The translations under genes were made by a program, and so were the position numbers. A model generated the notes under the pieces. That model saw nothing but the letters and a program-made list of their open reading frames with translations. It ran no database searches and was not told the origin of the DNA. A stretch of 64,000 bases of DNA from Cephalotus follicularis (Eukaryota > Streptophyta > Magnoliopsida > Oxalidales > Cephalotaceae): assembly GCA_001972305.1 (NCBI GenBank), contig BDDD01001369.1, positions 186,001-250,000 on the forward strand, written 5' to 3'. Numbering within the stretch: position 1 is the stretch's first letter; each line of letters starts with the position of its first letter. Below, in pieces: positions 1 through 11,124 of the stretch.

Positions 1-700
1 CTTCCTTCTGCCATATATATATATGCATGCGCATAGCCGACTAAACCTAAAACAATTAAACGGATCCTAATTCGTGAGGCACATGGGCTGGAGATTAATG
101 CGCATGAAAAGCGCATGATGGTTACATGGGCTGAAGACATCATGGACTGGTGTGAGTTGATTGGTTGGAGATGTATGCATGCATGGGCTAGATGGTTGAA
201 TGGATGGATGCTACGCATGTGGGCTGAAGACGCAGCGGCAATGAATTGCAAATTATGGAGAGTGATGTCATGATGATTAATAAATGGATTCTCCGTGTTT
301 TAACATTTGTTTTCTTGCAATATCTCTTTATTGGAACTTCAGAATGAACCGACCCAAGAATTAAAAGTGCTCCAAATAATTTTATGAACGAAATGAGTCC
401 AATATTCAATATTTTCTGAGTCTTAAATTTTGACTTCTCTAGTTTAAATAAGTGCACTCTTGAACCGATGTTTGACTTCAAACCACTTTAACTCGAAAAG
501 TAACGTTTTAGCTTCATTTTCTCTTATTCCACAATAATCAACATAATACCTGAAAATCAAATAAACACAATCGTAGTAGTCTATTGCAAACATAAAAATA
601 TAACAAATAAATTATTAAAAATAACACATTTTTATGCTTATCAATATCCTAATACAAAATCGTCGTCATCTCATGACCAAAAACCATAAAGTTCAATCCA
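1..700. other. AT-rich sequence, no gene recognised
   Basis: No coding region is supported. There is a short TA microsatellite at about 12-23 and a loosely repeated motif close to CATGGGCTGAAGA between about 78 and 240. The longest minus-strand reading frame (188-481) has no family resemblance I can see and composition typical of chance frames. Confidence 0.5.
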
Positions 701-2340
701 GGATTATTTGAGCATGTATACACAGTTAGAAATATAGAGATAAACAAATAAGGAGCAGACGTAATATACTCACAAAGTTGGAGCAGCTCCTTCGTTGATA
801 ATCACTGGTTCTAGCCTCAAAGTACAGCATGACTTCAAGGTATCCACACCAAGCCTTTATCACCAACATCTGACTTCTCAAGTCAACAACACTTGTTTTT
901 CTATGTATTGTGTTTTTCTTGTTCTTAAAAGAACCACAGGAAAAACATAAAAGAGAAAGGAGAAGAAATGTCTGACCTGCATGCCAGAGAGAGAGACGTG
1001 TTTTACTGTTTTTATTGATAGATAAAAACGTGTAAAACTTAATCTCCAATATTCTATTTTAGTTAAATATCTCATTTAACATAAATATCCATTTCTTCCT
1101 TTTATAATTCTTTATTTCCTTAATCGCATTAAGAATATTTAATCTCATTAAATATAATTAGAAAATAATATTCAAATTATTTTTCTCTCGTACGGTGTTA
1201 GAAATATCAGCCGGTATTATGTGTGACCCTATGGGTTCACTATTACTCTGGTCGTAGGAAAAAAATTGTGACACTCACAATTATCCGATTAAATATTTAT
1301 TATCACAGAAAAAATATTATCTCGGACATTTCGAATTAAAACTCTTTTAATTCTTTTCTTCCAAAATTAATTATCAATTTAATCTCAGGCATCCTACCGG
1401 TCGACATCGACATCTAGCAATGCATAACGACCCCTAGGTAATATGAATTATCTGCGAACCACTATTTACAGGTACATGCACGTATAGTCCTTCCATTGAC
1501 AATGCTCTGATTAAATCTAGGGTACGGATTATGTCAGATCCCAATAATTTAATTTTGAACTACTTGACTATCTTTCATCAACCTAAATAATATTAGATGT
1601 GCCCCTCTAATATTCAACAAATGATATCACAATCTTCATATCGTTGCTAGCCTGGCCAGACGATTAATTGCTAACAAAAATCATCTTGAACATAATCTTC
1701 TTTTACTAGAAGCAATGGATTCATTGTTGCCAGTTCACATGCTCCATACGTAAGTGTACTATGTCCAACCAATGCTTGTATACACTTAATTGAATATGTA
1801 TTTAAGCACCATCAAAACACAGCACCCTATGCACAAGACATCCAGTGACGGCTCATGTTCAAGGAACACATGCACTGTTGTAAAACTAGAATTCTGTCAG
1901 ACATGTAAGTAAAACTCTATACAGAAATTCTATCAACAGTCACCTTCAGTGAACTCGTCAATAAATTAATGAGCACCCACGTAGTTGTCATAGCTTCAAC
2001 CATGCGAGTGGTGTGAGATCAGTCACCCTCTGCTTACCGATCTGACAGTATGTGCTGGTCTATCCGGATTTATCATGCCCTCAGTGTCAATCCTATGACC
2101 AGGAAGATTCGAAATAAAGTATACCGAGATTTCAATTCTCACATCATGATCTCATCATGAACTTGGTTCTCTAACTTTATTCCAGGACATTCATTTATTA
2201 TATAAACATGTATTCAAATAATGAATTCATAGCCAATATTAAAATATAAACATCTTTATTGAATTTATATACAAGATAGAGTAAATACAAGCTCAGCACT
2301 GGCTTACAGGACTTTATCTCTAATATCCTTTTGGGGAGAA
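701..2340 (-). mobile_element. Probable non-coding (LTR) remnant of a copia-type retrotransposon
   Basis: The stretch has no coding capacity. Its texture (AT-rich, TGTTAGAAATAT at 1196, text reading like a copia LTR on the minus strand) resembles non-coding parts of plant Ty1/copia elements. No second LTR, primer binding site or target duplication was found, so both the class and the limits are inference. Confidence 0.3.
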
Positions 2341-3433
2341 AATCATTTGGCTTGAAAACCATAAAATTTGGCTAAACAAGACAGGGGCTTTAGGCGTCGA
2401 CGCGTAACGTCTAGGTGTCGACGCGTAACGTCTAAACGTCGACACTTTGCGTTAGGCGTCGACGCTTAAAGCACTAGGCCTTGAGCGTCGACGCATGCGC
2501 TAAGCCTCAACTATTGGCAACACATAAGGCGTCAACGCTTACCGAAGGCATCGACGCTTATGTTCCCTTCCCTTATAGCGTTAACGTGCTGCACAGAATA
2601 GCGCACCAACGCAAAGGCACCTAGGCGTTGATGCTTAAGTCACGCCCTGGGCACTCAGGAACACGTCAACGCGCACGAAGAACACGTTGACGCCCTGGGC
2701 TGCTGTCAACTGTAAAAATCATCCAAAAATCCTTCAAAATCCGTATAAACTGTTTTTGATTCAAATAAAAGGAAGCTATAAGCTCTCACCATCAAAAGAA
2801 ACTTAAAACAACTTTAAAACCCTTTAAAACAATGTCCATAACCCTTATATTAAGAGAAAAATAAGAATTGGGCAAAAAGCTCCAAACTCTCTGATTTCAC
2901 TCAAATCTCCCTTTTTAATCCATTTTTAACCATATCAATTTTCCTAGTTCATCCATCTAGCATATATGTAATTGTCCATAACAATAAAACCATACAAATC
3001 CATCCATATAAGGAGATCGGAGCATAATTATAACCTACCTTAATTAGTGGAGAACGGAGAATAGATTACTTGAATCCGTATTTTGTTTCTCCATTCAGAT
3101 TCTATATGCTGCCACAATTCCAACAACTGCTTATTTGCTTGATTTTGCCCACTCTCTCTCTAACTCACACACTCTCTCTATCTCTCTAAAGTAAATGAGA
3201 AGTAAATTGAGAATGAACTGAACCGCTTATATATATGAAATAGGCTCCCATAGGCAAAAATCTCACAAATATTGATAAGGTTCTACAGAACCTCCACTAC
3301 CCATAAACAGACATAAAAGTGGAACATAGTATATATAATATACATTCCATGCCATCCGTCAGTAAAATATTGTACATATAAATACAAGCAAAATACATGA
3401 CAATCCGTACACATAAAATATATGGGGCTCACA
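2341..3433 (-). mobile_element. Truncated minus-strand LTR (gypsy-like)
   Basis: The minus strand begins with TGTGAGCCCCATATATTTT at 3433, a plausible LTR start. About 200 nt in there is a TATA box (3226-3236, read on minus), then a purine-rich leader (AGAGAG tracts, 3145-3190), and 0.5-0.8 kb further on a cluster of TCGA-core palindromes (2393-2710). The order TATA, purine-rich leader, palindrome cluster is the same as in the better defined LTRs at 18902-21238 and 47375-49937. The inner end is lost near 2340 and no target duplication was found. Confidence 0.5.
2393..2710. repeat. Cluster of degenerate GCGTCGACGC-type palindromes
   Basis: About a dozen imperfect copies of a motif near GGCGTCGACGCTTA are spaced 15-40 bp apart. 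Several contain the palindrome GTCGAC flanked symmetrically (GCGTCGACGC); others are one-base variants (GCGTCAACGC, GCATCGACGC, GCGTTGATGC). The spacing is irregular, so this is a motif cluster and not a simple tandem repeat. Confidence 0.8.
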
Positions 3434-3465
3434 CGAGCTGACCGTATGCTTTGCAGGGATGATAA

Positions 3466-3575
3466 CAGTCGACGCTTTGCGCTGTGATCAGCGCTTTGGC
3501 TGAAAGTGGGACAAGCGACGACGCTTTTGTCGAAGCGTCAACGCTTTGCAAGGCGTAAACCGTCGGTGCTTTGCC
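3466..3575. repeat. Short cluster of TCGACGCTTT-type motifs
   Basis: Copies close to GTCGACGCTTTGC, GCGACGACGCTTTTG, GCGTCAACGCTTTGC and CGTCGGTGCTTTGC lie within 110 bp. The motif is the same kind as at 2393-2710 and 36116-36345. Confidence 0.65.
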
Positions 3576-3819
3576 CTGTTTTATACAAAAATGGAGCGTT
3601 TTCAAACCCTTTTCCAATCCCAATCCTTTTTATACTCAAATAGGACCCATAGGAAGCCTCCCTAAGGCCGTGTAGCCTATGAAAACCTCTTTTAAAACAT
3701 AATCGAATTGCAAATCGATCTCAAGTGAAACTTTCAACAAGGTTTCTATAAGTGGTTTTATAAATTTCGATAGGGACTGAAATAGGAATTGTACCGCCAG
3801 TAGTGGACAAGTGATTAAG

Positions 3820-4072
3820 TGGATTTCAATTAACTTAGAACCTTCGAGGACTGGCTAGTAGATTTCAATTAATCTAGAACCTTCGGGGACTGGCTAGTGG
3901 ATTTTAGATAAGCTAGAACCTTCGAGGACTGGCTAGTGGATTTCAATTAAGCTAGAAACTTCGGGGACTAGCTAGTGGATTTCAATTAAGCTAGAACCTT
4001 TGGGGACTGGCTAGTGGATTTCAATTAAGCTAGAACCTTCGGGGATTGGCTAGTGGATTTCGATTGGGCTAG
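3820..4072 (+). repeat. 39-bp tandem repeat, about 6.5 copies
   Basis: Units begin at 3820, 3859, 3898, 3937, 3976 and 4015 with a partial seventh at 4054. Each reads approximately TGGATTTCAATTAAGCTAG followed by AACCTTCGGGGACTGGCTAG. Copies differ by only a few bases, which suggests recent amplification within the LTR. Confidence 0.95.
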
Positions 4073-4165
4073 TGATAAGTGATTGAGTGGCTCATAGTGG
4101 ATAAGTGATCGAGTGGATCATAGCGGATAAGTGACTGAGTGGATCATAGTGGATCAGAGACTGGC
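4073..4165 (+). repeat. 26-bp tandem repeat, about 3.5 copies
   Basis: Units of the form GGATAAGTGATCGAGTGG plus ATCATAGT follow directly after the 39-bp array. A related text (ATAGTGATCG..) forms the array at 46011-46195. Confidence 0.85.
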
Positions 4166-4195
4166 ATGGTCAATGTTATCTAGACTCCGCTCGTC

Positions 4196-4945
4196 TACGA
4201 CATGGTGTGTGTAGACGATAGAGATAGATCTTATTGATTGATTGTACACATTATATGATTTTGGATCGATTGATGATTGTTTGTAGACCTAGGGTGTATT
4301 GATTGTGATTTTATGGTTAGGACATCGTTACGTACGACACCGTTTAGGAACGGTTGATGTACTAACATTGTCCATAATTGGCATTCATACATTTCACATG
4401 TCATGCATATATAACTGTATATCTGTTCACTTCATTGCATATAGTATTACCTACATAGCTGTGTTTGGCTGATCCATTCTCGAAATGGGCACAACAATTA
4501 GGATTGAGTGCAGCCGATGCATCGAAGTGAGACAGATCGAGACGGATCGGACCTCCAAGGCAGGCTTTGGTACGACACGGTGTGTGTAGACGATGGAGAT
4601 AGACCTTATTGATGGATTGTACACATTATATGATTTTGGATCGATTGATGATTGTTTGTAGACCTAGGGTGTATTGATTGTGATTCTATGGTTAAGACAT
4701 CGTTACGTACGACACCGTTTATGAACGGTTGATGTACTAACGTTGTCCATGATTGACATTCATACATTTCATATGTCATGCATATATAACCGTATATCTG
4801 TTCACTTCATTGCATATAGTATTACCTACATAGCTGTGTTTGGCTGACCCATTCTGGAAATGGGCACAACAATTAGGATCGAGTGCAGCCGATGCATCGA
4901 AGTGAGACAAATCGAGACGGATCGGACCTCCAAGGCAGGCTTTGG
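4196..4945 (+). repeat. Perfect-period 375-bp tandem duplication
   Basis: Unit 1 (4196-4570) starts TACGACATGG and unit 2 (4571-4945) starts TACGACACGG; both end CAGGCTTTGG. Differences are scattered substitutions. Each unit contains one copy of the LTR-end hairpin (4468-4490 and 4843-4865), so the hairpin itself was duplicated. Confidence 0.95.
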
Positions 4946-5361
4946 ACAACAGTTCAGATTATTATTATCTACCTTATATGAGATGTGGATTTATAAGATA
5001 TTGTATTTCAGTTGTATTAACCTGCCGACTTGTGGCGGTGCTTCAGATATCCATTTGGTATTGTATTGTGTTAGGTTTGACTATATCAATATCTAATGAA
5101 TCATTTTCCGCTGTATGAATGTGTATTAAAGTTTTGGTAAAATACAAAAACCCCCTGAGGTTTAGACATATCAACACTTATCACCATCTAGTTTTAACTA
5201 TTGCAAATACCTCCTTGAAAATTATTTTTTGTTAATAGTGTTAGTATTTGCTGTTAAATTTTTTTGTTTGTCCAAAATACACTTGTACCTGTCTTCTCCA
5301 TATCTATCTCTATCCTCTACCTTTTTTTTTCTTTTCTATTAATCATTTTCTATTCTCCTCA

Positions 5362-5612
5362 TCAGCAAATCCCAATCACATAATAACACAAATATGAAAG
5401 CATATCCAATTCAATGGAGATCCAAAAAATCAAGAAAGGCTCAAAAATGGGATCCTTCATCTTGCAAAGCATATCATAAGCCTCAAGCTCCTCGTAATAG
5501 ACATCCCACACGCACCGCACGCATCCGCTCCCACAGTAATCCCCAAGCAACGACCTCTCTGGTGGCTGCGGTAGCTAAGATTTCATCGCTTCTTTGTCAT
5601 CTTCTTCCACTT
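5362..5612 (-). pseudogene. Captured fragment of an oxidoreductase-like domain gene
   Basis: On the minus strand the frame reads LLGDYCGSGCVRCVWDVYYE followed by ELEAYDMLCKMKDP. This is the signature of the short oxidoreductase-like domain family (Pfam PF09791, OXLD1-like), whose core is a cysteine-rich P-G-D-C-C-G-S-G-C-..-C-V-W-D-V-Y block followed by EELEEY. An acidic, Lys-rich stretch and a PQPPE segment precede the core, as in plant family members, but an in-frame TAG separates them (about 5574). The first cysteine pair is D-Y-C instead of D-C-C. After the core the frame runs into hydrophobic text that does not fit the family and may be intron. It lies inside the Mutator-like element, so it is most likely a transduplicated, non-functional copy. 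The assignment comes from the motif; origin by capture is inference. Confidence 0.7.
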
Positions 5613-5683
5613 TCTTCATCGTTGTGCTGTTGTCAACATTGATTCATGTTTAAGGTTGTGGTTTGCCGCCCATCAATGTCATC

Positions 5684-5879
5684 AAGGAACAAAAGCTAGA
5701 GAATGCTTTTCATTCATTGGCTGTCAACATCGATTTCATGGAGGAGATTTTCAACTATAGTCAAGATTAAGTATCAAGATAAAGGAACAAAAGCCAGAGA
5801 ATGCTTTTCATTCATCGGCTGTCAACATTGATTTCATGGAGGAGATTTTCAATTATAGCTAAAGTTAAGTATCAAAATA
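5684..5879 (+). repeat. 98-bp tandem duplication inside the Mutator-like element
   Basis: Two units start at 5684 and 5782, both beginning AAGGAACAAAAG and containing CATGGAGGAGATTTTCAA. They differ at a few positions. The plus-strand translation (ENAFHSLAVNIDFMEEIFNY) looks like coding sequence but I do not recognise it. Confidence 0.85.
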
Positions 5880-5896
5880 CATTTTATATCACTGAT

Positions 5897-6290
5897 TTAG
5901 TAGACGATGATCTGCAATATTGTTTCTCCAAGTTTTGACCAATCTTTCCTTCTCTGTCCACCTTCTTCTTCTTTTCCATCTTCAAGACTTGTGTGTATGC
6001 AGCTTACCAATGTGTTCAGGCCACGTGCTTGGCAATTATGATATCTGTTAATCTCCCTCACAAACCTCGCCCACAAGTTGTTCGTGAAAATGCCCCAACC
6101 AAGCTCCTTCAGCATTTATCCCCTAACCCACAACATGTTTACTCTAATGGCTTACTCAATCTCCAAAACCTGGTAGTGAGCTACCGGTGGTTGTTTTTGT
6201 TTGGATGGGCAGTGGGGGTTTGGATTAGTTATAATGGCTTAATTACGGCTTGTTGTTTTTGTATGATTATATACAAGAATTTGTAATTGT
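5897..6290. other. Mutator-like element interior, possible second captured fragment
   Basis: Both strands are open for 70-97 codons here. The minus frame contains WARFVREINRYHNCQA and the plus frame a hydrophobic C-terminal stretch. Neither matches a family I can name. Given the neighbouring captured gene piece this may be another fragment, but I cannot tell which strand was coding. Confidence 0.25.
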
Positions 6291-6743
6291 AACTTTGTCA
6301 CATTGTATTTTATGTATTACGATTGATTAGCAATTTAATTTTTTGACTGTGTTGTCTTATTTTTTTCATAAATTTCTCACAAAATTTAAGTTCTCACTTA
6401 GTTTTTAAATTTGTTCTGTAAAAAAAAAAGAAGGTAGAAGATGAGGGTAGTATTGGGATTTTTAAAAATTTACTGACATGGCAACAACTTAACTTAACAG
6501 TAAACTAACGGAGGGGGAAAATTGTTAAGCGGATTAAAACTTCAGGGGATTTTTTGTAATATTTGAAAAATAGGGATTAAAGTATTAACGGGTTAAAACC
6601 TTAGGAGGGTTTTTTTTGTATTTTACTCTTAAAGTTTTAATTTGTAGAATATTTTGGTAATATGCTATAGTGTATTGATTGATTGAATGGACGGTATGCC
6701 ATGTGTCGGGCTGTGGGGTCTTCTCATGGTTCGGGGCGTGACA

Positions 6744-7889
6744 CCTTATCCCAGCTAGCAACGACTGAAAATCTTGGGGGTGCTAAAACAGTTTTCATGG
6801 AAAACCTTGTGAGGGCCAACGTCGCTGAGTTGAAAGAAGTCAGTTTGGTGGAAAGTGAGCTCGGGTGGATGAATCTGATTGTGCTTTGGCTAAGAGAAGG
6901 ACAGTTGCTTGAAGACCCCATAGAAGCCCAGAAGATCAGGTACATGTCCCTCAAATATGTACTCATAGATTGAGTGTTAAACAAATGATCCTTCATTACC
7001 CTTTCCTCAGGTGCTTAAGAGAGTCGAAAGCCAAGCATGCCCACGAAGAGGTGCACAAGGGGGTATGTGGGAACCACATAGGGGGTAGGGTCTTAGCCCA
7101 AAAAATTGTAAGGTAGGGATATTACTGGTCCACAACGGTGAAGGACGCAATGGAGATGGTGAATGAAGAATTTGCGTCCATCTCCTTTCCCTGGACCTTG
7201 CCTAATGGGGGATTGACATTCTCAGACCATGTCCTCAAGTAACAGGGCAAAGAAAATTCATAATAGTTGTGGTAGACTATTTCACCAAGTGGGTTGAAGT
7301 GGACGCATTGGGGAAGATTACCGAGAATAACACTCAACAATTTGTATGGAGAAATATCATTTGCCGCTTTGGGTTGCCTAGGTTTCTGATAATCTACAAT
7401 GAAACCCAATTTGATAGCAAAAAGTTCTTAGAGCTTTGTGAAGAATAGGGGACCAAACACAAGACCACATCCGTGGCTCACCCACATGCCAGTAGGCAAA
7501 CTGAGGTCATAAACTGAATAATTTTTCAAGCGCTGAAGAAGAAGTTAGAAAGAGCTAAGGGGCTTTGGGCGGACGAGTTGCCCTCCATCCTTTGGGGGTA
7601 TCGAACCACCCCAACATCCTCAACTGGAGAAACCACCTTCTCACTCACCTACGGAACTGAGGCAACAACCCCAGTCGAGATCGGGATCTCGTCCCTGAGG
7701 ATTGAAGATTATAACGAAGGGGAGAATTTAGAAAAGCTCCAAGCTAAACTGGACCTTCTAGAAGAGCAAAGAGACCAAGCAGGCTCAAAGAATGGTACTT
7801 GCCAACAGAGGGCCAAACGTTATTATAATAGAAGGGTCAAAAACAGATAGTTCAATGTAGGGGACCTCGTCCTCCAAAAGGCTTCTAGT
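6744..7889 (+). pseudogene. Ty3/gypsy pol pseudogene: RNase H end and integrase
   Basis: In order, the frames show a DTLSQLAT block (end of RNase H), a zinc-binding-type region (HEEVHKGVCGNHIGGR, then KIVR), the integrase core (GID, then VVVDYFTKWVEVDALGK), the FGLPR block, and the C-terminal region (LPSILWGYRTTPTSSTGETT, then PVEIG and RRVKNR). The second catalytic position, usually S-D-N-G, reads I-Y-N-E, so the aspartate is lost; the glutamate block (RQTEVIN) remains. Frameshifts (about 6973 and 7180) and stops (near 7110, 7448, 7518 and 7850) break it. The 5' end is cut by the LTR ending at 6743; the 3' end is cut by the CACTA element, after which the same gene resumes at 22710. It is a dead remnant of an element inserted on the plus strand. 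Confidence 0.85.
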
Positions 7890-7899
7890 CACCACACAA

Positions 7900-8337
7900 A
7901 AAAAAAGGAGCTTTTAGGTACCAACTATTTAGGTTATGATACTATACCTAAAAGTCACCTTTAGGCATGGTATCAAACTGTACCTAAAAGTCACCTTGAT
8001 AATGTACCTATTAAAATATCAATTTTTTTAATTCGTTTAATTTTGTGGTATGGTTAAAGACTGTACCAAATACGTATTTGGTACAGTTTTCTGACCGTAC
8101 CAAAAAATAAAGTTGTTTTTTATTTTTTTTAATTTATTTATTATTCGGTACGGTAATAAAAACGTACCAAATAAATAAAACTGATTTTTTTATAAATTTC
8201 ATTTTTTATTAGCTACGGTTTTGTAATCGTACCAAACAAATTGTTGGTACAGTGTACCGTACCAATAATATTAACTGTTTTTATTTTTTAAAATTAATTT
8301 ATCTTTTGATACTGTTATGAAACTATTCCAAATACTT
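7900..8337 (+). repeat. CACTA 5' subterminal repeats
   Basis: Motifs of the type TTTGGTACAGTTTT, TCGGTACGGTAATAAAAACG and CGTACCAAATAAATAAAAC recur every 30-60 bp in both orientations. Such subterminal repeats bind the element's own TNPA-type protein in the En/Spm family (established for maize En/Spm; inferred here). Confidence 0.75.
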
Positions 8338-8698
8338 AAGGCCCCATTTGGTAATGCTTTTGCATTACCAAAAGTGCTTTTCGACCTCAATTTAGTGTTT
8401 GGTAAAACTTTAGCAAAAGTACTTTTGTTTTTAATTTAAAAGGAGCCAAAACACTTTTCAAACTGGCATGGTGAGATCAGTTCGAAAAGTGTTTTTGTCA
8501 ACTACATGTTTTAACTTGTTAAGAATTTTTATGAATTTTAATATTTGACAAAAAAATTTATGATGTCTACAACAGTTTCAAATATATATTTACCAAACAC
8601 ATATTCATTGTAAAAACACTTTTGAAAACATCACTTTTACTAAAAATACTTTAAAAAAACACTTTTACGAAACACACAGCATTATCAAATAGAGCCTT
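8338..8698. mobile_element. MITE, about 361 bp
   Basis: Terminal inverted repeats are AAGGCCCCATTTGGTAATGC on the left and, read on the minus strand, AAGGCTCTATTTGATAATGC on the right. Inside, AAAAGTGCTTTT-type blocks occur on both sides in inverted order. It interrupts the CACTA subterminal repeats. The target duplication is not clear, so the superfamily stays open (hAT-like MITEs often begin GGGCC..). Confidence 0.7.
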
Positions 8699-9479
8699 GT
8701 TACGATGTTATAACCGTACCAAAAACAGAATCAGCTACTGTAATACCCGAAATTTTTATAAATAATTGAGGAGTGAAAATTGGGTCCAAAAATATAATAT
8801 TGCCATTGTTGGACTGAAATCGAAAATGGGCCAAATTGATAAATGAATAATGGAAACTTTGGGCCTAATATATATATTAATACTGCCTTTGGGCTCTGAA
8901 TTGCTTATTGTTATTGGGCCTTTTATTATAAATGGAGAAAGAGAAGTTGGGCCACTTCAACACCCCTTTAATCTCAGCCCGTTTTAAGGAGAATAGTAGT
9001 AATGTGTAGTGGATTCTAGAGAATTCCATAGGTGCTTATAAATAGAGAAGATGAGTGGATGACGAGGGCTGTTGCTAATTTTGGAGAGACATGGACAAGG
9101 AGAAGCTACCAGCAAAGGAAGGAGAAATGGAAAAAGTGGAGCTGAGCAAAGGAAATGGTGCAACAACCTCGCCAGATTGAGGTAGGTTCTATTACCTACT
9201 CAGTATTTTACTACTGTATGTATTGTTATGGGAATTGTGATTGCTCTGGTTAGATGAATGGTATAAAGGTAGAATGTTGGTCCTTTGGAACTTATGGGTG
9301 TTAAGATTTACTGAATGCTATTGAACAGAGTATCAACAATAGTAAATGTTTATGTGCTGAGCTCCTTATTGATGGCTTTCGAACCCTTTATTCATGGCTT
9401 GTGTCTTAGGCATAGGATGTTGGGTACTGAGCTCCCCAAGGTCATGCACACCCATGTCATGCATCATTAGCATTAGTTG

Positions 9480-10790
9480 TGTGTGTACCCAAGCTCTCTA
9501 ACGTTACGCCTGAGCTCTCTCCCATGTAGCATGCGTCCCGAGCATACATTAACTTGCCCAATCTCTCCACTGTAGACCTCTCGAGCATGCATCCACCACA
9601 TGCCCGATGTGCCGGGTCCTCCTCAGCATGTCTCGAGCATGCTCAGTAACATGCCCGAGCTCCCTAATGCCATTGCCACGTACCTGGGTGGTGCGTCCGA
9701 GGACCCAACCATGGCCTTCCACTGTGCCATGCGTCCGAGGATGCCACTGCCATGTGTCAGAGGAGACATGCGTTGAGATACCATGCTTTCCAAGCATGTA
9801 ATGTCCGACACTCATGCGCTGAGCTTCCCATGCATGCGTCCTCAGCATGTGTCGTCATTGCCAGAGCTCTCCAGCCATGCATGCAACGCCATGCCCGAGC
9901 TCTAACTCCTCTGCAATGCATGCATTCTCCTCTGCCATGCGTCCTGCTAGCATGTGCCGAGGTGCCATTCCCAGCATGCGTCTGAGGTGAACTCTCCACA
10001 GTGAATGCCCGGGGTGTCATGCGTACACCAAACTCCCCTCTGCCAGAGTGTGCACGCGTCCAAGTATGCCCATGTGCTGAAAATGCAAGGTGCTACTCTC
10101 CACTGTCCGCAACCAGGCGTCGAGGACACTCTTGTCCATCTGCATGCGTCCTGTCCCCTGCAGGCAGCCGAGGTGATAAATGCCAAGGACACCATTGTTC
10201 ATCTCATGCGTCCCGTGCATGCCAATAGTGCTGAGGTGCCATCGGTGCCGAGCACGGCTCTCCTCTGTCATGGCGCCGAGGATGATCCTCTGCCATGCGT
10301 ATTATACACTGTTAGGCGTCTGAGCAGGCAGAGATGGTACACTGGAGTGAGCCTTGCATGCCTAAGTTCTCCTCTGGCAACACCCGCGCATGCAACACAT
10401 GCGAGCCTCCCCTGCTATGCATGTGTCCTTCTCGGCCATGCATCTCGAGCCTCCGCCATGAGCCTCCGCTGTCCTCTGCCATGGTGTCAAGCCTCCCTTA
10501 CCATGAGTGCCGTTTAGCAGGCTTCTCAAACATGCAACGGCACTCCTCGCTGTATTCCTCCCTGCACGCGTCCTGTACATGGCTTTGTGCCGAGGAGCCC
10601 TTGTGCCGAGGAGCCCTTGTGCGCCATTGTGCAGAGGAGCCATGTGTGCAGAGGAGCCATGTGTGCAGAGGAGCCATGCGCCGAGCTCGTCCTCTGCCAG
10701 GTGCACCATCCACCGTGTTCTCCTCTGCCATAAGTGTCCCTCTGCCATAAGTGTTCCTCTGCCATGCACATGTACGCCCTGCATGTAGGA
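9480..10790. repeat. GC-rich degenerate array in the LTR
   Basis: Short words (CATGCGTCC, GCCGAGG, CTCTGCCATG, TGCCATGCGTCC) recur dozens of times with irregular spacing. A tight 17-bp tandem block, GAGGAGCCATGTGTGCA, occurs about three times near 10630-10680 and a variant (GCCGAGGAGCCCTTGT) twice near 10590-10625. Because stop codons are rare in such text, long frames open on both strands (up to 170 codons); I do not regard them as genes. Confidence 0.85.
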
Positions 10791-11124
10791 ATCTTCACTG
10801 CTATACCCGATATTCCCCTAGCGTGGGTTCTGAGCACGCCATCTTGCACATTTAACACACGAGCAGTGCCCCTTGGTCCTCCTGTCCATGCGCTGTTCAT
10901 TAACAGCACCCACATGCGTCCCATGGATATATATAATGGCGTGATCAGGCGCTTTGGGCTTGCAGCCGAGGATGGTTAGTAAAGAGGGATTATATAATGA
11001 CGATAAGCGCAGTGAAAGAGGGATAAGTGCAGTAAAAGTAATGATAAAAGAGTAGGAATATTAATAAATAAATGTAGTGTATTATTATGTAGTGTATTGT
11101 TATTGTAATATTAATGTAGTGTAG

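Larger units (their letters stand above)
5136..6628. mobile_element. Non-autonomous Mutator-like element carrying a host gene fragment (Pack-MULE-like)
   Basis: Ends are inverted: GGTAAAATACAAAAACCCCC on the left and, read on the minus strand, GAGTAAAATACAAAAAAAAC on the right. The flanks are a 10-bp direct repeat TTAAAGTTTT (5126-5135 and 6629-6638). Target duplications of 9-10 bp are typical of Mutator-like elements. No transposase is encoded. It carries a fragment of an oxidoreductase-like gene on the minus strand and a 98-bp tandem duplication of unknown origin. It inserted into the LTR ending at 6743. Confidence 0.75.
3434..6743 (+). mobile_element. 3' part of a plus-strand gypsy-like LTR, with a later Mutator-like insertion
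   Basis: The right end reads GGTTCGGGGCGTGACA (6728-6743) and abuts a gypsy integrase pseudogene, as an LTR end would. Inside are a palindrome cluster, a 39-bp array, a 26-bp array, a 375-bp tandem duplication, and the conserved hairpin GCTGACCCATTC..AATGGG seen near the end of other LTRs in the window. The phrase CCTGCCGACTTGTGGC (about 5020) recurs at 11880 and 46752, tying this LTR to those at 8739 and 45840. The left end is cut by the LTR ending at 3433. A Mutator-like element sits inside (5136-6628). Confidence 0.55.

Noticed and set aside
1196..2340. Complete solo LTR beginning TGTTAGAAATAT
   Set aside because: No matching end or target duplication could be found, so it is reported only as a probable copia fragment.
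2393..2710. GTCGAC sites as cloning-site or linker contamination
   Set aside because: The motif is degenerate, spread over hundreds of bases and embedded in LTRs with TATA boxes and target duplications; no vector sequence is seen.
3820..4165. CRISPR-like regular direct repeats
   Set aside because: Units are directly adjacent with no unique spacers, and the context is a plant LTR.
10005..10784. Long overlapping frames on both strands (up to 170 codons)
   Set aside because: They lie in a GC-rich word array inside a solo LTR; both strands and several frames are open at once, as expected from composition. No domain is visible.
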